Source: Hyaloscypha bicolor E (lineage: Eukaryota > Ascomycota > Leotiomycetes > Helotiales > Hyaloscyphaceae). Taken from it: DNA of 64,000 bases. Each line of letters begins with the position of its first letter. Within the stretch, counting starts at the first letter, position 1. Under the pieces are notes generated by a model. The model searched no databases, was not told the DNA's origin, and saw nothing but the letters and a program-made list of their open reading frames with translations. The position numbers were made by a program, and so were the translations under genes. Where the stretch lies: the NCBI RefSeq assembly GCF_002865645.1, contig NW_020194562.1:806001-870000 (forward strand), in the 5' to 3' direction. Shown one piece after another: positions 34,417 through 45,596 of this stretch.

Positions 34417-36483
34417 CGACTCGTATGTTCGAGCCTTGAGCTCCACATTTGGCACCCTTTGCTGACATTGTCGGCATGGCTTTTGATTTATCATAGCACA
34501 GCATACTTCAGAACATTGGGACTGGGGCGAAGCTGCATATCTAGGAGTATTTGCTAATGGCTTATGGGGGCATCATTTCTGTCTGGTATGGCAGATTGCA
34601 TTGGCGTTTTTGCTCTGTGATACCATTATGGATGAGCAGGTTTACGGTGCTTTGGTTGGTGGTATGTACATAGGGGAGGTAGATTGAGAAATGATAATAG
34701 CTTGTGGCCCGAGCCTTGAAGCCTTGGCGAGTCTTTGGTGCTTACCGCATGTCCGAATTGGTTTTGCAATGTAGTTCTGATTTCGGCTTTGCTTCTTCGC
34801 GGATTCATGACCTCTGTTCCGAGCAAGTCTACAAGGCTAAATCTATTGTGATTCATGCTTGTGACCTGGCCTGAACCTCAACAGTCGGGGTGAGATGGCT
34901 TAACTTCCTTTTCCCGGAGAATGCTGACCCTGCACTTCTGATTTACAATGTTCCCGGTCCGGGAAAATAGAATGCATCTAGAGTCCTCAGCTCGCCAATC
35001 TGGGCGTCAGATCTTCACTGACGTGCGTTGAGACAAGGATCGCTCTTCGAAACGGGAACGCAGTTGCAGCTCAAAGGACAGGACGCCTTGGGCCCGAGTA
35101 CCCGGTCGTGAAATGAGCACTTGCCTAGGGCGTATCTTGTGTTACATATGACGCACTGCACAGGAAGTTGCTTTTGTCCGTAACCAAAACCTGGGACGGG
35201 GTCCGATGGGTTGATGCAAAGGGGCTACAGAAGTCAAGGCCAACTTCAGTCTTGGCTGGAAGCAGCCACTCGACCCAGATACCGGGTCTGCCTTGATATC
35301 GTGCATGAAACGTATTGTATTGTGGCCTCGCGGGGTGCAATATCTTGCTTGTTTTTGTTACGTTTTGCTACCCGAGACATGGGGAAGTCTCCGACGGCTA
35401 GATGGGATTACACAAGGTGTTTTTTTTTTGTTGAATTCCAAGACACCGGGAAGTCTTCGAGGGGTTGAGTGGACCCGGTTGCCCGGTTAAGTCTTGAGAT
35501 CTTGCATGGCTCTTGTGCTTAGCTACACAAGTACTGTCAATCCGGCATCTGGAAGAGCTTGGTAGGTTCTGTCACAAAATCGCAACAGCCACGGAACCCG
35601 GATAACAGGCCGAGCTTTGAATGTGGCATGCTGCTTATGAGCCCTTTGTTGAACCAAGGCTTCGTATTTTGTTCGCATTCGGGGCCTGGATAAGTCTCCC
35701 ATGGTCTGGTGTCAGTTATAGGGCCCTGATTCCGGATTTAGCCAGGAGATTTTGCAGGCTAGCTTTGCCAATGCTCGATGAGTTGCACGCAGAATTACTT
35801 TTTGTATGGCATCTGAAAACCTTTGACGGGTTGCAGCGACCGAGTTCACCGCTGAGTTCACCGCAGAGGACCCGAGTGCCCGGTTGAGCCTTGGACCTTT
35901 CTTGCATCTATCTTGTGATCTTGTGCTTGGCTACACAAGCAGTTTGTTTTGTTAGTTGCTGGAGGGCTCTGTTGAGTTGCGGTGAAAAGCCGCAGAGGGA
36001 TTACCGTTAATTTGACAGCAGAGGGCCTAGCTACCTGGTCCTGCCGTAGCATCTTGCATTTATGGTATGATGATCTACACAAGAATTTTTGTTTTGTCCC
36101 TGGATTGCGGTGAATGGCCCAAGTGGGGAGCCCAGACACTTCCTTGAGAGTCACCCCATAGTTGCAGCAGTACTCTGTATCTCAATGACATTTCAATAGA
36201 GAGCTCTGCTGGCTCCTTCCCAGTAGATCTTAAAGACGTGGATCATAGCGGCTTGAGGCAAGCCGACACCGATGACGCTATTTAAAGGAAAGCACGTTCG
36301 GCAGGGATTAACCGCGGTCCCTTCTATAAATACTTGCCTTCTCAAACAAAAACCACTCACCAACAACACCAAACACCATCTTCTGCCTTTGATTCCAAAT
36401 CGTGCCATTTCCCAGTTGTGAATTCCTTGTTCTTGAATGTGCTTTGACTAAGTTAGAAGACCTCTGCTAAGTACGCTAGCACA
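34417..36483. other. 2-kb intergenic region with degenerate repeat units
   Basis: No gene is seen. Four diverged copies of a unit reading roughly GGACCCGRGTRCCCGG, then ATCTTGCAT and CTACACAAG, lie near 35090-35160, 35470-35530, 35866-35941 and 36019-36083. A second short repeat (GRAAGTCTYCGA) occurs near 35383 and 35450. The rightmost 250 bp is the promoter side of the flavin monooxygenase. Confidence 0.5.
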
Positions 36484-38438
36484 ATGCGCGTCGCCATCAT
36501 TGGTGGAGGTTCTTCAGGCCTGGTCACACTGAAGACCCTTGTCACCGCCCATGAGTTCTTGCCTGGCACGGAACCTGTCGAAGCGAGGCTCTTTGAACAG
36601 GAAGACTCTATTGGTGGCACCTTCAAGCATCGAGTTTATGAAGATGCAGAGGTACGTTGTCTTTTCGGAACGTGTTGCTACAACAATCACTTCAATGAAG
36701 ATACAAAGGAGATGTGCTGACGCGTGTTGTTCTGTAGCTTGTCTCTTCTAGACAACTTACCACCTTCTCCGATTACCGATATAACCATCAGTCTCCCGAC
36801 TTCCTCCTTGCGACCGAGTACTGCACCTACCTGGAGGGATATGCCACGCTGTTCAAGCTGCTGCCATATATCAATCTCTCCACGGCGGTGACTAAGGTTC
36901 GTCCGGGCATCAAAGGCGGACACATTGTCGAGTACGTCCAGGGCGGTCAGAGATTAGAATATGCCTGCGATGCCATTGCTATATGCTCTGGCTTGCACGT
37001 CATTCCAAACATCCCTGACATTCAAGGACTGAAGAATGTCCCAACTGTTATTCATTCGTCTGAATTCAAGGAGAGAAGGCAGTTCGGCGTTGGCAAGAAT
37101 GTCTTGATCGTGGGCAGTGGCGAGACGGGCATGGACATTGCTTACCTGGCCATCACCTCTCCGACCAAGTCTGTTACTTTGTGTCACCGTGATGGATTCC
37201 TTTGTGCTCCCAAGGTACTTCTCTTCCCTAGTGACACCATGACTTATCGCTAACTGTGTTTTCTATAGCGAGCTCCAGAGCCGTCTTGGTTTGGCATGAA
37301 GCCTTACACAACCCCTCAAGGCAACGTCCCCTACGATGTCGGAGCTGCAAGCTTATTTGATACCGCCTACGTCCACCCACTTCTCCGTGACTCATTCTTG
37401 CCTTGGTGGTACTATGATCTCTTTGCCAAGTGGACTACCTGGCTTGTGTCTGGCACAAAAGCAGGTCTCGATCAATGGATTGGCGAGATATCTCCTGAGC
37501 GCTTCCATGCTTCGAAGAGTTCGTTCCCTTACCTCGGCCTGCCTGATGTGTGCTGACAAAATTGACATAAAGTATTTTTCAACAAATCCTCGAAAGCAAT
37601 GCCCTATATTAGCGCTCCTTATCGCAAAGGCTCTCCCTTCAACACCCTGCGCTCTTACGTTTCACAGATCCCCATCGTTCCCACAGGCAACAAAGTCATT
37701 GACCTTGCCCCTTTCCCTCAATCCTTCTCCCCAACGTGCAATGTCACATTCCTTGACAATAAGCGTCCCGAGGCAGAAGTCATGCGCATCAAGGCAAAGA
37801 CACTCAGACCCGACCTTGTGATCCTCGCAACTGGCTACACACAATCCTTCCCCTTCCTGTCTTCCACCTACCCTCTCCCATTCTCCGCCGACATTCGCGG
37901 TATCTGGAAAGCTGGTGTTGAGGATGTAGCATTCATTGGCTTCCTCCGTCCGTCATTTGGTGCCATCCCTCCTCTGGCAGAACTCCAAGCCCAACTCTGG
38001 GTCCTCAATCTACTTGGCCGACTCCCTGCTCCGCTGTCGCCTCAAGATCACTACAAACTGCACCATCTACCTGGAAGCAGAATCAACTACGGCGTTGATC
38101 ACGAGAGCTATGCATACCAATTGGCATGCGATATGGGCTCCGCAGCCGGATTCATTGAGGTTCTGGGTATGGGCTGGAAGGTCGCAGTTACCTGGGCTCT
38201 GAGCGCACAAGTTAACACCAAGTTCCGACTCACCGGTCCGTGGAAGTGGGAGGGTGCCAAGAATGTGATGGAGACGGAGATCTGGGAGACCGTCTCCCGA
38301 CGTCGGGGCTTCTTTGGTCACTTTACGTTGAGCTTCATGCCGATTGTTCTCTTTGGAACTTTGAGCGCGATTCTATATATTCTTGAGCAGATCTGGAAGG
38401 GATTGAAGCTCTTGTGGAAGCTCTTGACTTTGTCTTAG
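36484..38438 (+). CDS. Flavin-containing monooxygenase, C-terminal membrane anchor
   Basis: Four exons, 36484-36651, 36738-37214, 37269-37518 and 37573-38438, encode 586 aa. Residues 2-13 hold the FAD-binding GxGxxG motif (AIIGGGSSG), and the IGGTF segment follows. An NADPH-binding second Rossmann motif, VLIVGSGETGMD, lies near 180. ILATGY near residue 384 is the FMO-family signature. SPERFHASK joins IFFNKSSKAMPYIS across the third intron (donor GTTCGT, acceptor AAAG, branch TGCTGAC); the introns are 86, 54 and 54 bp. A C-terminal hydrophobic segment (SFMPIVLFGTLSAILYIL) suggests membrane attachment. Such enzymes use NADPH and O2 to oxidise nitrogen or sulfur, or carry out Baeyer-Villiger reactions. 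The substrate is unknown. No partner enzyme is adjacent. Confidence 0.9.
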
Positions 38439-38800
38439 AGGCTTGGCTGCTGTGCGTGAGGAAATGGTGTCGAACTATGGATGTTGAAGTGAGATGTGGC
38501 GCTGTGGTGTTTGGCTCTTTTCTGACTTGACTTGCTAGGGTGGGAGGATGCGGAGAAAAGTATTGATTTTACCTTCTCAGAAAGGAGAAAAGGTCTGCAT
38601 GTTAATTACGACGTAATGAACCTTATGATTAGTCAAAAGTCTTGAAGTTTCAACTGTATATTGTTATGAACAAATCTCCTTCGGCAACAAACTTGACTCC
38701 ATTAATCCCCTTCCCACCTGCAACTCATTTACTAATTCTCTACGCAATAACTCAATTTCACTTCTCACATTCATATTCGTACCACGAATAAGGTTCTTGA
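38439..38800. other. 3' flank of the monooxygenase gene
   Basis: Short AT-leaning stretch between the FMO stop and MITE copy 2. No gene. Confidence 0.45.
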
Positions 38801-39247
38801 TACGGAGATCGCGGCATGAAGTACCGGGAATACAGGGCATTAGGAAACTTTTAGGCCGTCTAGTGTACAGATTAAGTCAGTAAACTAGCTATAAGGCCCT
38901 ATATTTCCAAGCCCTTGCCCTAAAAATAGCCTATGCGCTTTCGACAAGGGCTGCCACACCTTTTCAGCGCTTCTCCTCTGTACTTACAAGGTGGTCTTTG
39001 CTAAGGACGCCTATAATAGTTGCTCGTTTAACGTCTGAGCGCTATCGTTGCTCTATTAATAGCTCTATGACCCTAGAAGGTCTACTTTCCCCCAGCGAAT
39101 GTCATAGCGCCTCTTTATTACCCATTTAGGGAGAACTGCCTGAAGATATAGGAGCTTATAGCTAGCTCTTGCCCTAAATTCGTACCCTGTAGAGCACGAT
39201 GGGTCAAAATGCCCTGCATTCCCGTGCTTTGTGCCGTGATCTCCGTA
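38801..39247. mobile_element. TIR element (MITE) copy 2, intact TA flanks
   Basis: Begins TACGGAGATCGCGGCATGAA and ends with a complement that differs by a few bases (ATGCCCTGCATTCCCGTG ... GTGATCTCCGTA). A TA stands at both outer ends (38801-38802 and 39246-39247). The interior shares blocks with copy 1 (gctataaggccctatat, then gccctaaaaa). At 447 bp it is AT-moderate and without an ORF. It lies between the FMO gene and a gene-poor interval. Confidence 0.85.
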
Positions 39248-40750
39248 ATGTCGGTCTCACTACAGCTGATTAGCAGTCAGCATTCATCAGTAAGCAAGCA
39301 GAAGCAGTGAGCCCACAGTCCCACCATGCTAAACTCCATTTTCTTCACTCTCACGTCAGGTTCACTTATAGCCTCCTCAATCTTACTCCCGGTAAAACTC
39401 CGATTTCACACCCACAACAAAGCCGATCGTCTCTTCAAGCGCTCCTTGCTTCACGGTGTTTCTGAGGCTTCATCAATCTTCCGCTTCGTATCCTCCAATC
39501 TTATTTTTTATGTTTTTTATCGGAAATGTGACTGTAGTCAAAGCCATAGTACTCCTTGTCCTTCCCCTCATCCCATTTCAGACTCTCTTTTCACCGGTCC
39601 ACTCGATTTTTCGAGTTTGTAACTTTTTGCGACTTATCGTTGAATTCCTCATGTGCCATGCTGGATTCTATTGTACCAGGTGTAGAGGGTGAGCAGGACG
39701 GCGTACACGAAGGTCAGGATCCCCGTGAGGCTGGAGATCCAAGAAAGTGGCTGTCGCCGCCAACGTCTTGGGATGCTGCTGGAGTTATTAATTTTTGTGA
39801 TGCCGCGGACAGTAATATTCCAGTTGATGACAGATTCTAGTTCAATGGCAACTTAGGTAAGAACGGGGAAGATAAGTCCTCCTTTTTCCAAGGTTAGAAG
39901 CAAGAACACCTCTTACACAAGCCACAGACAAACGCTAGTCTGTTCTCGGATTTTTGGAGCTGCTTGAAGGCTTGTGCAACCACAATGATTACGGAGAATA
40001 AATTCCTGCATTCAAACTTAAAGGCCATTTGTACAGAATCCAAGTGAGCATAGGTAGGATAGTTCATAACAACTCCCTCAGAATGTTGCGCTGCAGCTCT
40101 TCACTCTCAATAGCAAAAGCCAACTGATATTAAGCCTGAAACTAATTAACCCGTCAAAGCCTTTCTCGTTTGCCATGGGAAATTATGATCAATTCTCTTT
40201 TAGCGTCTGTCAGCTGCATAAGTCGATCCTCAAAATCACGACCCCCTTTTGAAAAGGGGGTAATCTCGGCTACGGTTGGCTAGGTGATACCGTAAAGTTA
40301 GTGTGAGCCTGTGGTATTTCGGCTCAACCGGCGACGAACTCTCATTCTCCATCACTAACACAATCTTGAGCATCACGGATACCAAATATGTCACTTGCGG
40401 TGCTCGACATGCTCACCAATTCGGGAGACAGAGAGCTATTCCCAAAGGCTGCTCGGTCGCGAAAAGGGCATAATCAAAGGGATGGGCATCCGCGCCACCA
40501 GCTCGTGAATTGTGCAGGGGTCAATTCCTTCTCCAAATTACGAGGTCTGAAGTTATCATGCATGAGGCGGGGTCATACCCAGCACTGCCTCGGGAAATGC
40601 TGCGCCTCAATCGTGGGAACAACCAGATTGTTGAAGCTTGCTTCGTTCCCGCTCTCAAATCACGCAATACAAGGCTTAAGATTAATACTAATTGGAACAC
40701 CTGCCAACGCCTCTTTGCATTATCGTCACTATCTCTGCACGACTAGTTAC
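39248..40750. other. Gene-poor interval upstream of the short Zn2Cys6 regulator
   Basis: Apart from the small fragment at 39649-39837, no gene is convincing. Pyrimidine-rich DNA lies near 39330-39600. The plus ORF from 40388 runs into the regulator in the correct frame, but the zinc-cluster start at 40751 is preferred. Confidence 0.4.
39649..39837 (-). pseudogene. Possible terminal exon or relic of a membrane protein
   Basis: A minus frame reads VINWNITVRGITKINN, RRWRRQPLSWISSLTG and ILTFVYAVLLTLYTWY, then stops at 39651-39649. A soluble segment followed by one hydrophobic helix looks like the C-terminus of a fungal membrane protein. The upstream sequence has no open exon that joins it. It is 3' to MITE copy 2. 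Function and family are not recognised. Confidence 0.3.
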
Positions 40751-42089
40751 ATGGGCGACTCGCAAGCCAAAGGCCGAGCTCATAGGCCGCACACGAAATC
40801 CAGGGGAGGATGTAGCCGATGCAAAGCCCGAAAAGTGAAGGTAAGCAATCAGCATGTATTCTCTTACGGATTACACATATTCCTGTAGCCCTTCTGTGTT
40901 TGGCGTCTGACCATTTGTTGGCTTCGAAATACAGTGCTCAGAAACACGCCCTTCATGTGCTTCCTGTTTACGCGGCAAAACAGCCTGCGAATACCCGTCT
41001 GAACGGGGCGGCGGACATAAAATATCCAATGTATCAACACCTCTTGCAACACAAGCATCATCTCCCACCCCTCCATATATCTCAGCGCGAGATTTTGAAA
41101 AGACGGTGTCAGTGGAGTCCACAGAACGTCGACTTCTAGAAATGCGTCTTATGCATCAATTTACTTCATTCACGACAAGGAAAGATTGGTTGTCTCTGCA
41201 TGACCAGGACGTTTCAGACATGTGGCAGGAGTACGCTCCGACTCTGGCATTTGAGCACCACTTTCTTCTGAACGCCATAATCTCTGTTGCCGCGCTTCAT
41301 TTGGCCAAGATCCAACCCGAGCGGCAAGACATGGCCGACACTCATCGCACATATTTCAATGCGGCAATCAGTCAACATCGTCGCGCCGTCCGAGAAATAA
41401 GTACGTACAATGCAGAGGCGGTCCTAATATCCACCGTTCTCATCGCGCTCCCGGCTTTCATCCTTCTCCAGAGCACGGAGTTGATTTCCTACTCGCCTCC
41501 ATTACAACTATTTTACATTCTGGCCGGCAATGTCCCTATCTTCCAGCAAGGCTTACCTTTGGTATCTCAGTCCAGCAAGGTTATGTGCATCCTGACCGCC
41601 AAACCGAACATAGCCGATTTTATAAGTGAAGCTTCTCTCAATATATATTTAGAGCCCTTCACTCAACTTACAACTTGGCGGGCCACGGACGAGACTGTGG
41701 ATTCAGAGAGCCAGAATGCATACCAATTCGCACTCGGCTTTATAGGTTGCGTACTCAGTCGCATTGAAAGTGGTCAGACGGACGCATCCCAAATCCGGAG
41801 ACTCATCTACGCATTCCCCAGTGTAGTAGGCCCAGTTTTCGTCGAAAGGCTTAGCGAGGGTATTCCAAGGGCGCTGGTGATTCTTGCATACTTTTTCTGT
41901 CTGGCTAAGGCGGTTGATAATGTTTGGTGGATGAGGGGTATTGCTGAGAGAGAAGTGTTTGGTATCCAGACCAAACTGCCGGAAGAGTGGCAGTGGGCAA
42001 TGGCTTGGCCGCTGCAAAAGTTGGTTGGGTTCGCTGCTTTGACATTACAAACGAGGCAAGCTGAAGGACAAACGATGATCCCTTCGTGA
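40751..42089 (+). CDS. Short Zn2Cys6 transcription factor (Upc2/DUF3468-like layout)
   Basis: Two exons, 40751-40840 and 40935-42089, encode 414 aa. The zinc cluster is rebuilt only after splicing: exon 1 ends CSRCKARKVK and exon 2 begins CSETRPSCASC followed by LRGKTACEYP. The start ATG lies 21 residues before the first cysteine (MGDSQAKGRAHRPHTKSRGG). The effector part has LLEMRLMHQFTSFT, MWQEYAPTLAFEHHFLLNAI, ISVAALHLAKIQPE and RALVILAYFFCLAK with VDNVWWMRG near the end. This is the usual layout of the small sterol-regulator-like (Upc2/ECM22-type) regulators of filamentous fungi. The 94-bp intron has donor GTAAGC and acceptor ACAG. A second gene of the same type, with different sequence, is at 51275-52500. 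The target genes are unknown. Confidence 0.88.
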
Positions 42090-42452
42090 TGCATTCAGCT
42101 AAGAGAAGGGAAATATTCAAGGCAAAGAGTTCAACCGTTTGAGATAAATGATAAACCTCCTGGCGCTCGAGAAGACGAGGTTCAGAGTGTTAGACCTTCT
42201 TACCGATGCACGCGCATCGGCCAATAGAAATATATGCTCTTTGTGAACATTCGTCCATGTTTCTCCTATTTAAGGCAATTTATTCCTATACATGTAAAAC
42301 AACACCCATGTGGAAGCAGAAAGCAGTCATTCATACCCATATCACACAATACACTCCATGAGTGTCCCGAGAAAGAATCCCAAAACCGAAGATATAAATT
42401 CGCAAGTATCTCGATTCAACACGGGCTATCGCTGGGTTCCAAGTCCTAGATT
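42090..42452. other. Convergent 3' flanks
   Basis: Between the stop of the short regulator and the stop of the small minus gene. Nothing seen. Confidence 0.45.
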
Positions 42453-42811
42453 TTAATTTTTGGCAGCTCCATCAGATGAGCACTGTTGAGAATCAAATCC
42501 TCGTTGGGAAAAAATTTGATAGCCATCCCTCGTGGCTTGATACTGGGGAGGTGGGTCACGGCTATTGTTTGGATACTCCTGAGGGATGTTGTTTTGAGAT
42601 TGATATCTCGCAGCATTCCCCTGTCTTGTCATTTCCTTTCGTTGTTCGCGTTTATCATGTGAACTTGTGAGAAGGGATCAGTAAATTGAAGCCATGAATA
42701 TCTGACAGGGGGTGAATGCTGAATGTTATGAGAAAAACAGACTCACTTGGTGATTCTCTCGGCGAGCAGTGTTGCTCCTACGCCTAAGGCTCCAAGTCTA
42801 ATGAGACCCAT
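42453..42811 (-). CDS. Small hypothetical protein of 91 aa
   Basis: Two exons, 42811-42747 and 42663-42453. Exon 1 reads MGLIRLGALGVGATLLAERI, a short hydrophobic glycine/alanine-rich N-terminus. Exon 2 is a hydrophilic tail rich in Gln, Asn, Arg and Tyr (SHDKREQRKEMTRQGN, then YQATRDGYQ). The 83-bp intron has donor GTGAGT and acceptor CACAAG. The layout, one short hydrophobic start plus a charged or Gln/Asn-rich tail, is common among small fungal proteins often annotated as hypothetical. It may be a tail-less membrane or stress-related peptide. No function is known to me. Confidence 0.55.
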
Positions 42812-43655
42812 AATGAGTATGATTTATGGTGTAATCGTATGTATATAATGAACTGAGAGCTCAATGTAGTGGCCTTGATCGCTGAATATGTTTGACCGCA
42901 AATACGACTCGAACTCGAAGCTGACCAGTCTAAATGGGGTTTCAAACTCGTGGACTTCCAGTATTTTTATAGGCAATTGACCTCCCAATGCTCACTTCAT
43001 CCGAGGTCTGACAAACGCCAAAATTGCGTTTTCGCGTTTATTCGCACCAAGCTTGGGAATCCGAATGCGACCTTGCATCCGAGGTTTGAATGCGAAATCC
43101 GAGGGCGGCTGGAGCGAGCGACTCGTTTTACAGCGCAGATCACGACGATCCGAACTACATGTCCTCAACCAGTTTCCGTTTCCTATCAAGCTGTCAAAGC
43201 TTAACCTGAATAGAATTGTATTGGAGAGTCTGACAACAGCTTATCATAAGGAATACGTCACTGCTGAATGATCAGCCGCCGCCGCGTTGAATCTTTCATC
43301 GGCGATCACCGTGCCGCGACTCTTCTCACTATTGCTTCAGCCTCTAACAGTTAGGATTCAAAGGTCAAGGTGGTATTTTCTTCTGACCACTGCGCCGCAA
43401 ATCGCCGGCACCAACAAGCTTTCGGATTCTCATCTCGCAGCTCGCAATGGAATATACCTTGGGATGTGGACCCTCGCATCGAATGCGTTTCTTCCTAAAG
43501 AGAAGTATAATAAGGAACCCATAGTCCACACTTGAACCTAAATTTAATTCAATTCAACGTCTTCTTCTCCCCAAACACTCGTTGTCAACTCCTACACTCC
43601 CACCGTACCCACCAATTTCCAAACATAATCTCCACCACCCCACCTCCGACTCAAT
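42812..43655. other. Divergent intergenic region
   Basis: Shared upstream DNA of the small minus gene and the DUF7702-like gene. No gene is seen; short ORFs here lack features. The leader at 43540-43655 is pyrimidine-rich. Confidence 0.45.
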
Positions 43656-44481
43656 ATGCTCTCCCAACCCGGGCAGCTCGCGGCCGCAGAGCTAGCAATC
43701 TATCTCCTTCTCATCATCCCTTGCGCTCACGCACTCTACACACACGGCAAGCACGGTCTGGTAGGGTGGTTCTTCATTGTTGCCTTCTGCTCGCTCCGCA
43801 TCATTGGCTCGGCCCTCCAGATCAACAACGAGAAGAAAAATGCCACATCCGAGGCTACGCAAATCATTTCCGGTGTCGGGCTCTCGCCCCTCATCTTGGG
43901 TGTCTTGGGAGTCTTGGCTGAAGCGAATCATTATCTACAAGAGTATCGATCGTGGTTGCTAAGATGGCCAGCGGAAGCAGCACTGCATCTCATTGTCGGA
44001 GCTGGCCTTGCGTTGGTAGTTGTTGGGATTAAAGATGGAAAGGCGCTAGCAAAAGTAGGGTATGTTTTGTTTGTCGCCGTTTGGGTCGCTCTTCTCGTGT
44101 TGACGGTTTTGGCCTGGCGCTCTCAGGCCAGAGGCGTTGATTCTAGACGCGTAAGTCTTCCTCTCCGTAGCGAGGACTGGCGTAGTCCACATATTAAGGT
44201 TGGCGAAACTGACCTTTTCATGATCACAGCTTCTTATCGCCATCCCTTTTGCTCTTCCTTTCCTTGGTGTTAGGATTCTCTATTCTCTCATCTCCCAATT
44301 CGACAAAGGGATCAATGCATACACGGGTCCTCTTGTATATAGAGTAGTTTTGGCTGCACTGATGGAGTTTATTATTATTACTATTCTTGCAGTATTTGGG
44401 CTGGCAACGAGGGGGATTCGGCTTGAAGAGCCGAATTTGCCGAAATCCGGATCCAGAGAGATCGAAGCTGGGAGAGTTTGA
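43656..44481 (+). CDS. Seven-helix membrane protein, DUF7702-like
   Basis: Two exons, 43656-44150 and 44230-44481, encode 248 aa. About seven hydrophobic segments are visible: AAAELAIYLLLIIPCAHAL, GWFFIVAFCSLRIIGSAL, SPLILGVLGVLAEAN, ALHLIVGAGLALVVVG, VLFVAVWVALLVLTVLAW, LLIAIPFALPFLGVRI and AALMEFIIITILAVFGLA. The intron of 79 bp (donor GTAAGT) joins DSRR to LLIAIPF. Overall spacing and the WFFIVAFCSLRI segment match the fungal-specific DUF7702 family, whose role is unknown; a plasma-membrane or endomembrane location is likely. Confidence 0.85.
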
Positions 44482-45596
44482 GAGGCTTCTAGTAGATATA
44501 ATCTGTAACTTGACGATCTGGAGTGAGCTGGCTGAATTGTATCATGGAGTGAAACAGACAGGAGTGGCTGACGCATGAATTTCGTCTCTGTGGCGGCGGA
44601 AAAGGTGGACTGCTGAGGCAGAGGATATTATGTGGAAATATCTGTATTTGAAGAATTAGATTTTTATTATTCGGCGACAGAATTACCGCTATTCAGTGAT
44701 ATGAGCTCACAGATCCTCTGGGTGCCTGGAAAGATTTAACGGGTTCAATATTGCTCATTTATCGCAGGTTGCGGGTCATTTCGAAGACTTTTTTTTATTC
44801 TTTATTTTAATAAGAAGGGTTTGGAATCAGTAATACCACGGAGATACATGCTGGGAGTCGCACAGTATGGGAGCTTTGATGGGAAGGACATACTAGTGAA
44901 CCTTGAACGAAACACCTCTGCTTACCTCTGCAAGCTGTTGAAGACTGACACTACTTCCAGTGCAAGGTATGTTGCACCAGATGCGTGAGGATCAATAGGC
45001 AAATTGCCCCTATCTGGCGGCACGAAATGGAGTAGGGCTGGCGCCGGCGAACGGCCGGTGAGTGAGTGGAACGGACAGCCAGCCGAAATACAAGGCGAAT
45101 TGTGGGGCCGCTGCGAACGGTAACACGTGTGTTCTCTGACTTGCTCGGCTAGGGGTTGGGCAGGTTGGGCAGAAACACCTTACACGCCATTGCAGGCCTC
45201 ATCACCAACCCCACACATAGCCTCAAAACTTTAGCTCCATTCACCGTTATCTCTCATATTCTCAATGATTTCGACAAAATATATCAAGAGCGACTTATAC
45301 GAGGCGCCCGGTGAGCTGGAACAATTGGCCAAGGGGCCATGTGCTGATCGGGGCGGAATTGTTACGGGTTCAGCAGCGAGGTGTTCACCGGTGTTGTGCC
45401 ATTAGCGGCGTTCTCTTAGACTTTTGATGCTCTCGTTACTTTTTGTTTGTTGAGCTCATATACTAGACCGATTCTTCTGTGATGAAGGATGGCTTCATTC
45501 CCCGTCTCCAGTTCTCTTTGTATTATCTGTTCTCCCTTTCATTCTTCCGGGGGCTATTTCCAATCCTCGCCGCTATTTGCAACTTGAACCAGAGAA
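44482..45596. other. 1.1-kb intergenic region
   Basis: Contains a T-run near 44790, a TAACACGTGTG motif near 45121 and promoter-side DNA for the next gene. No gene is seen. Confidence 0.45.
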
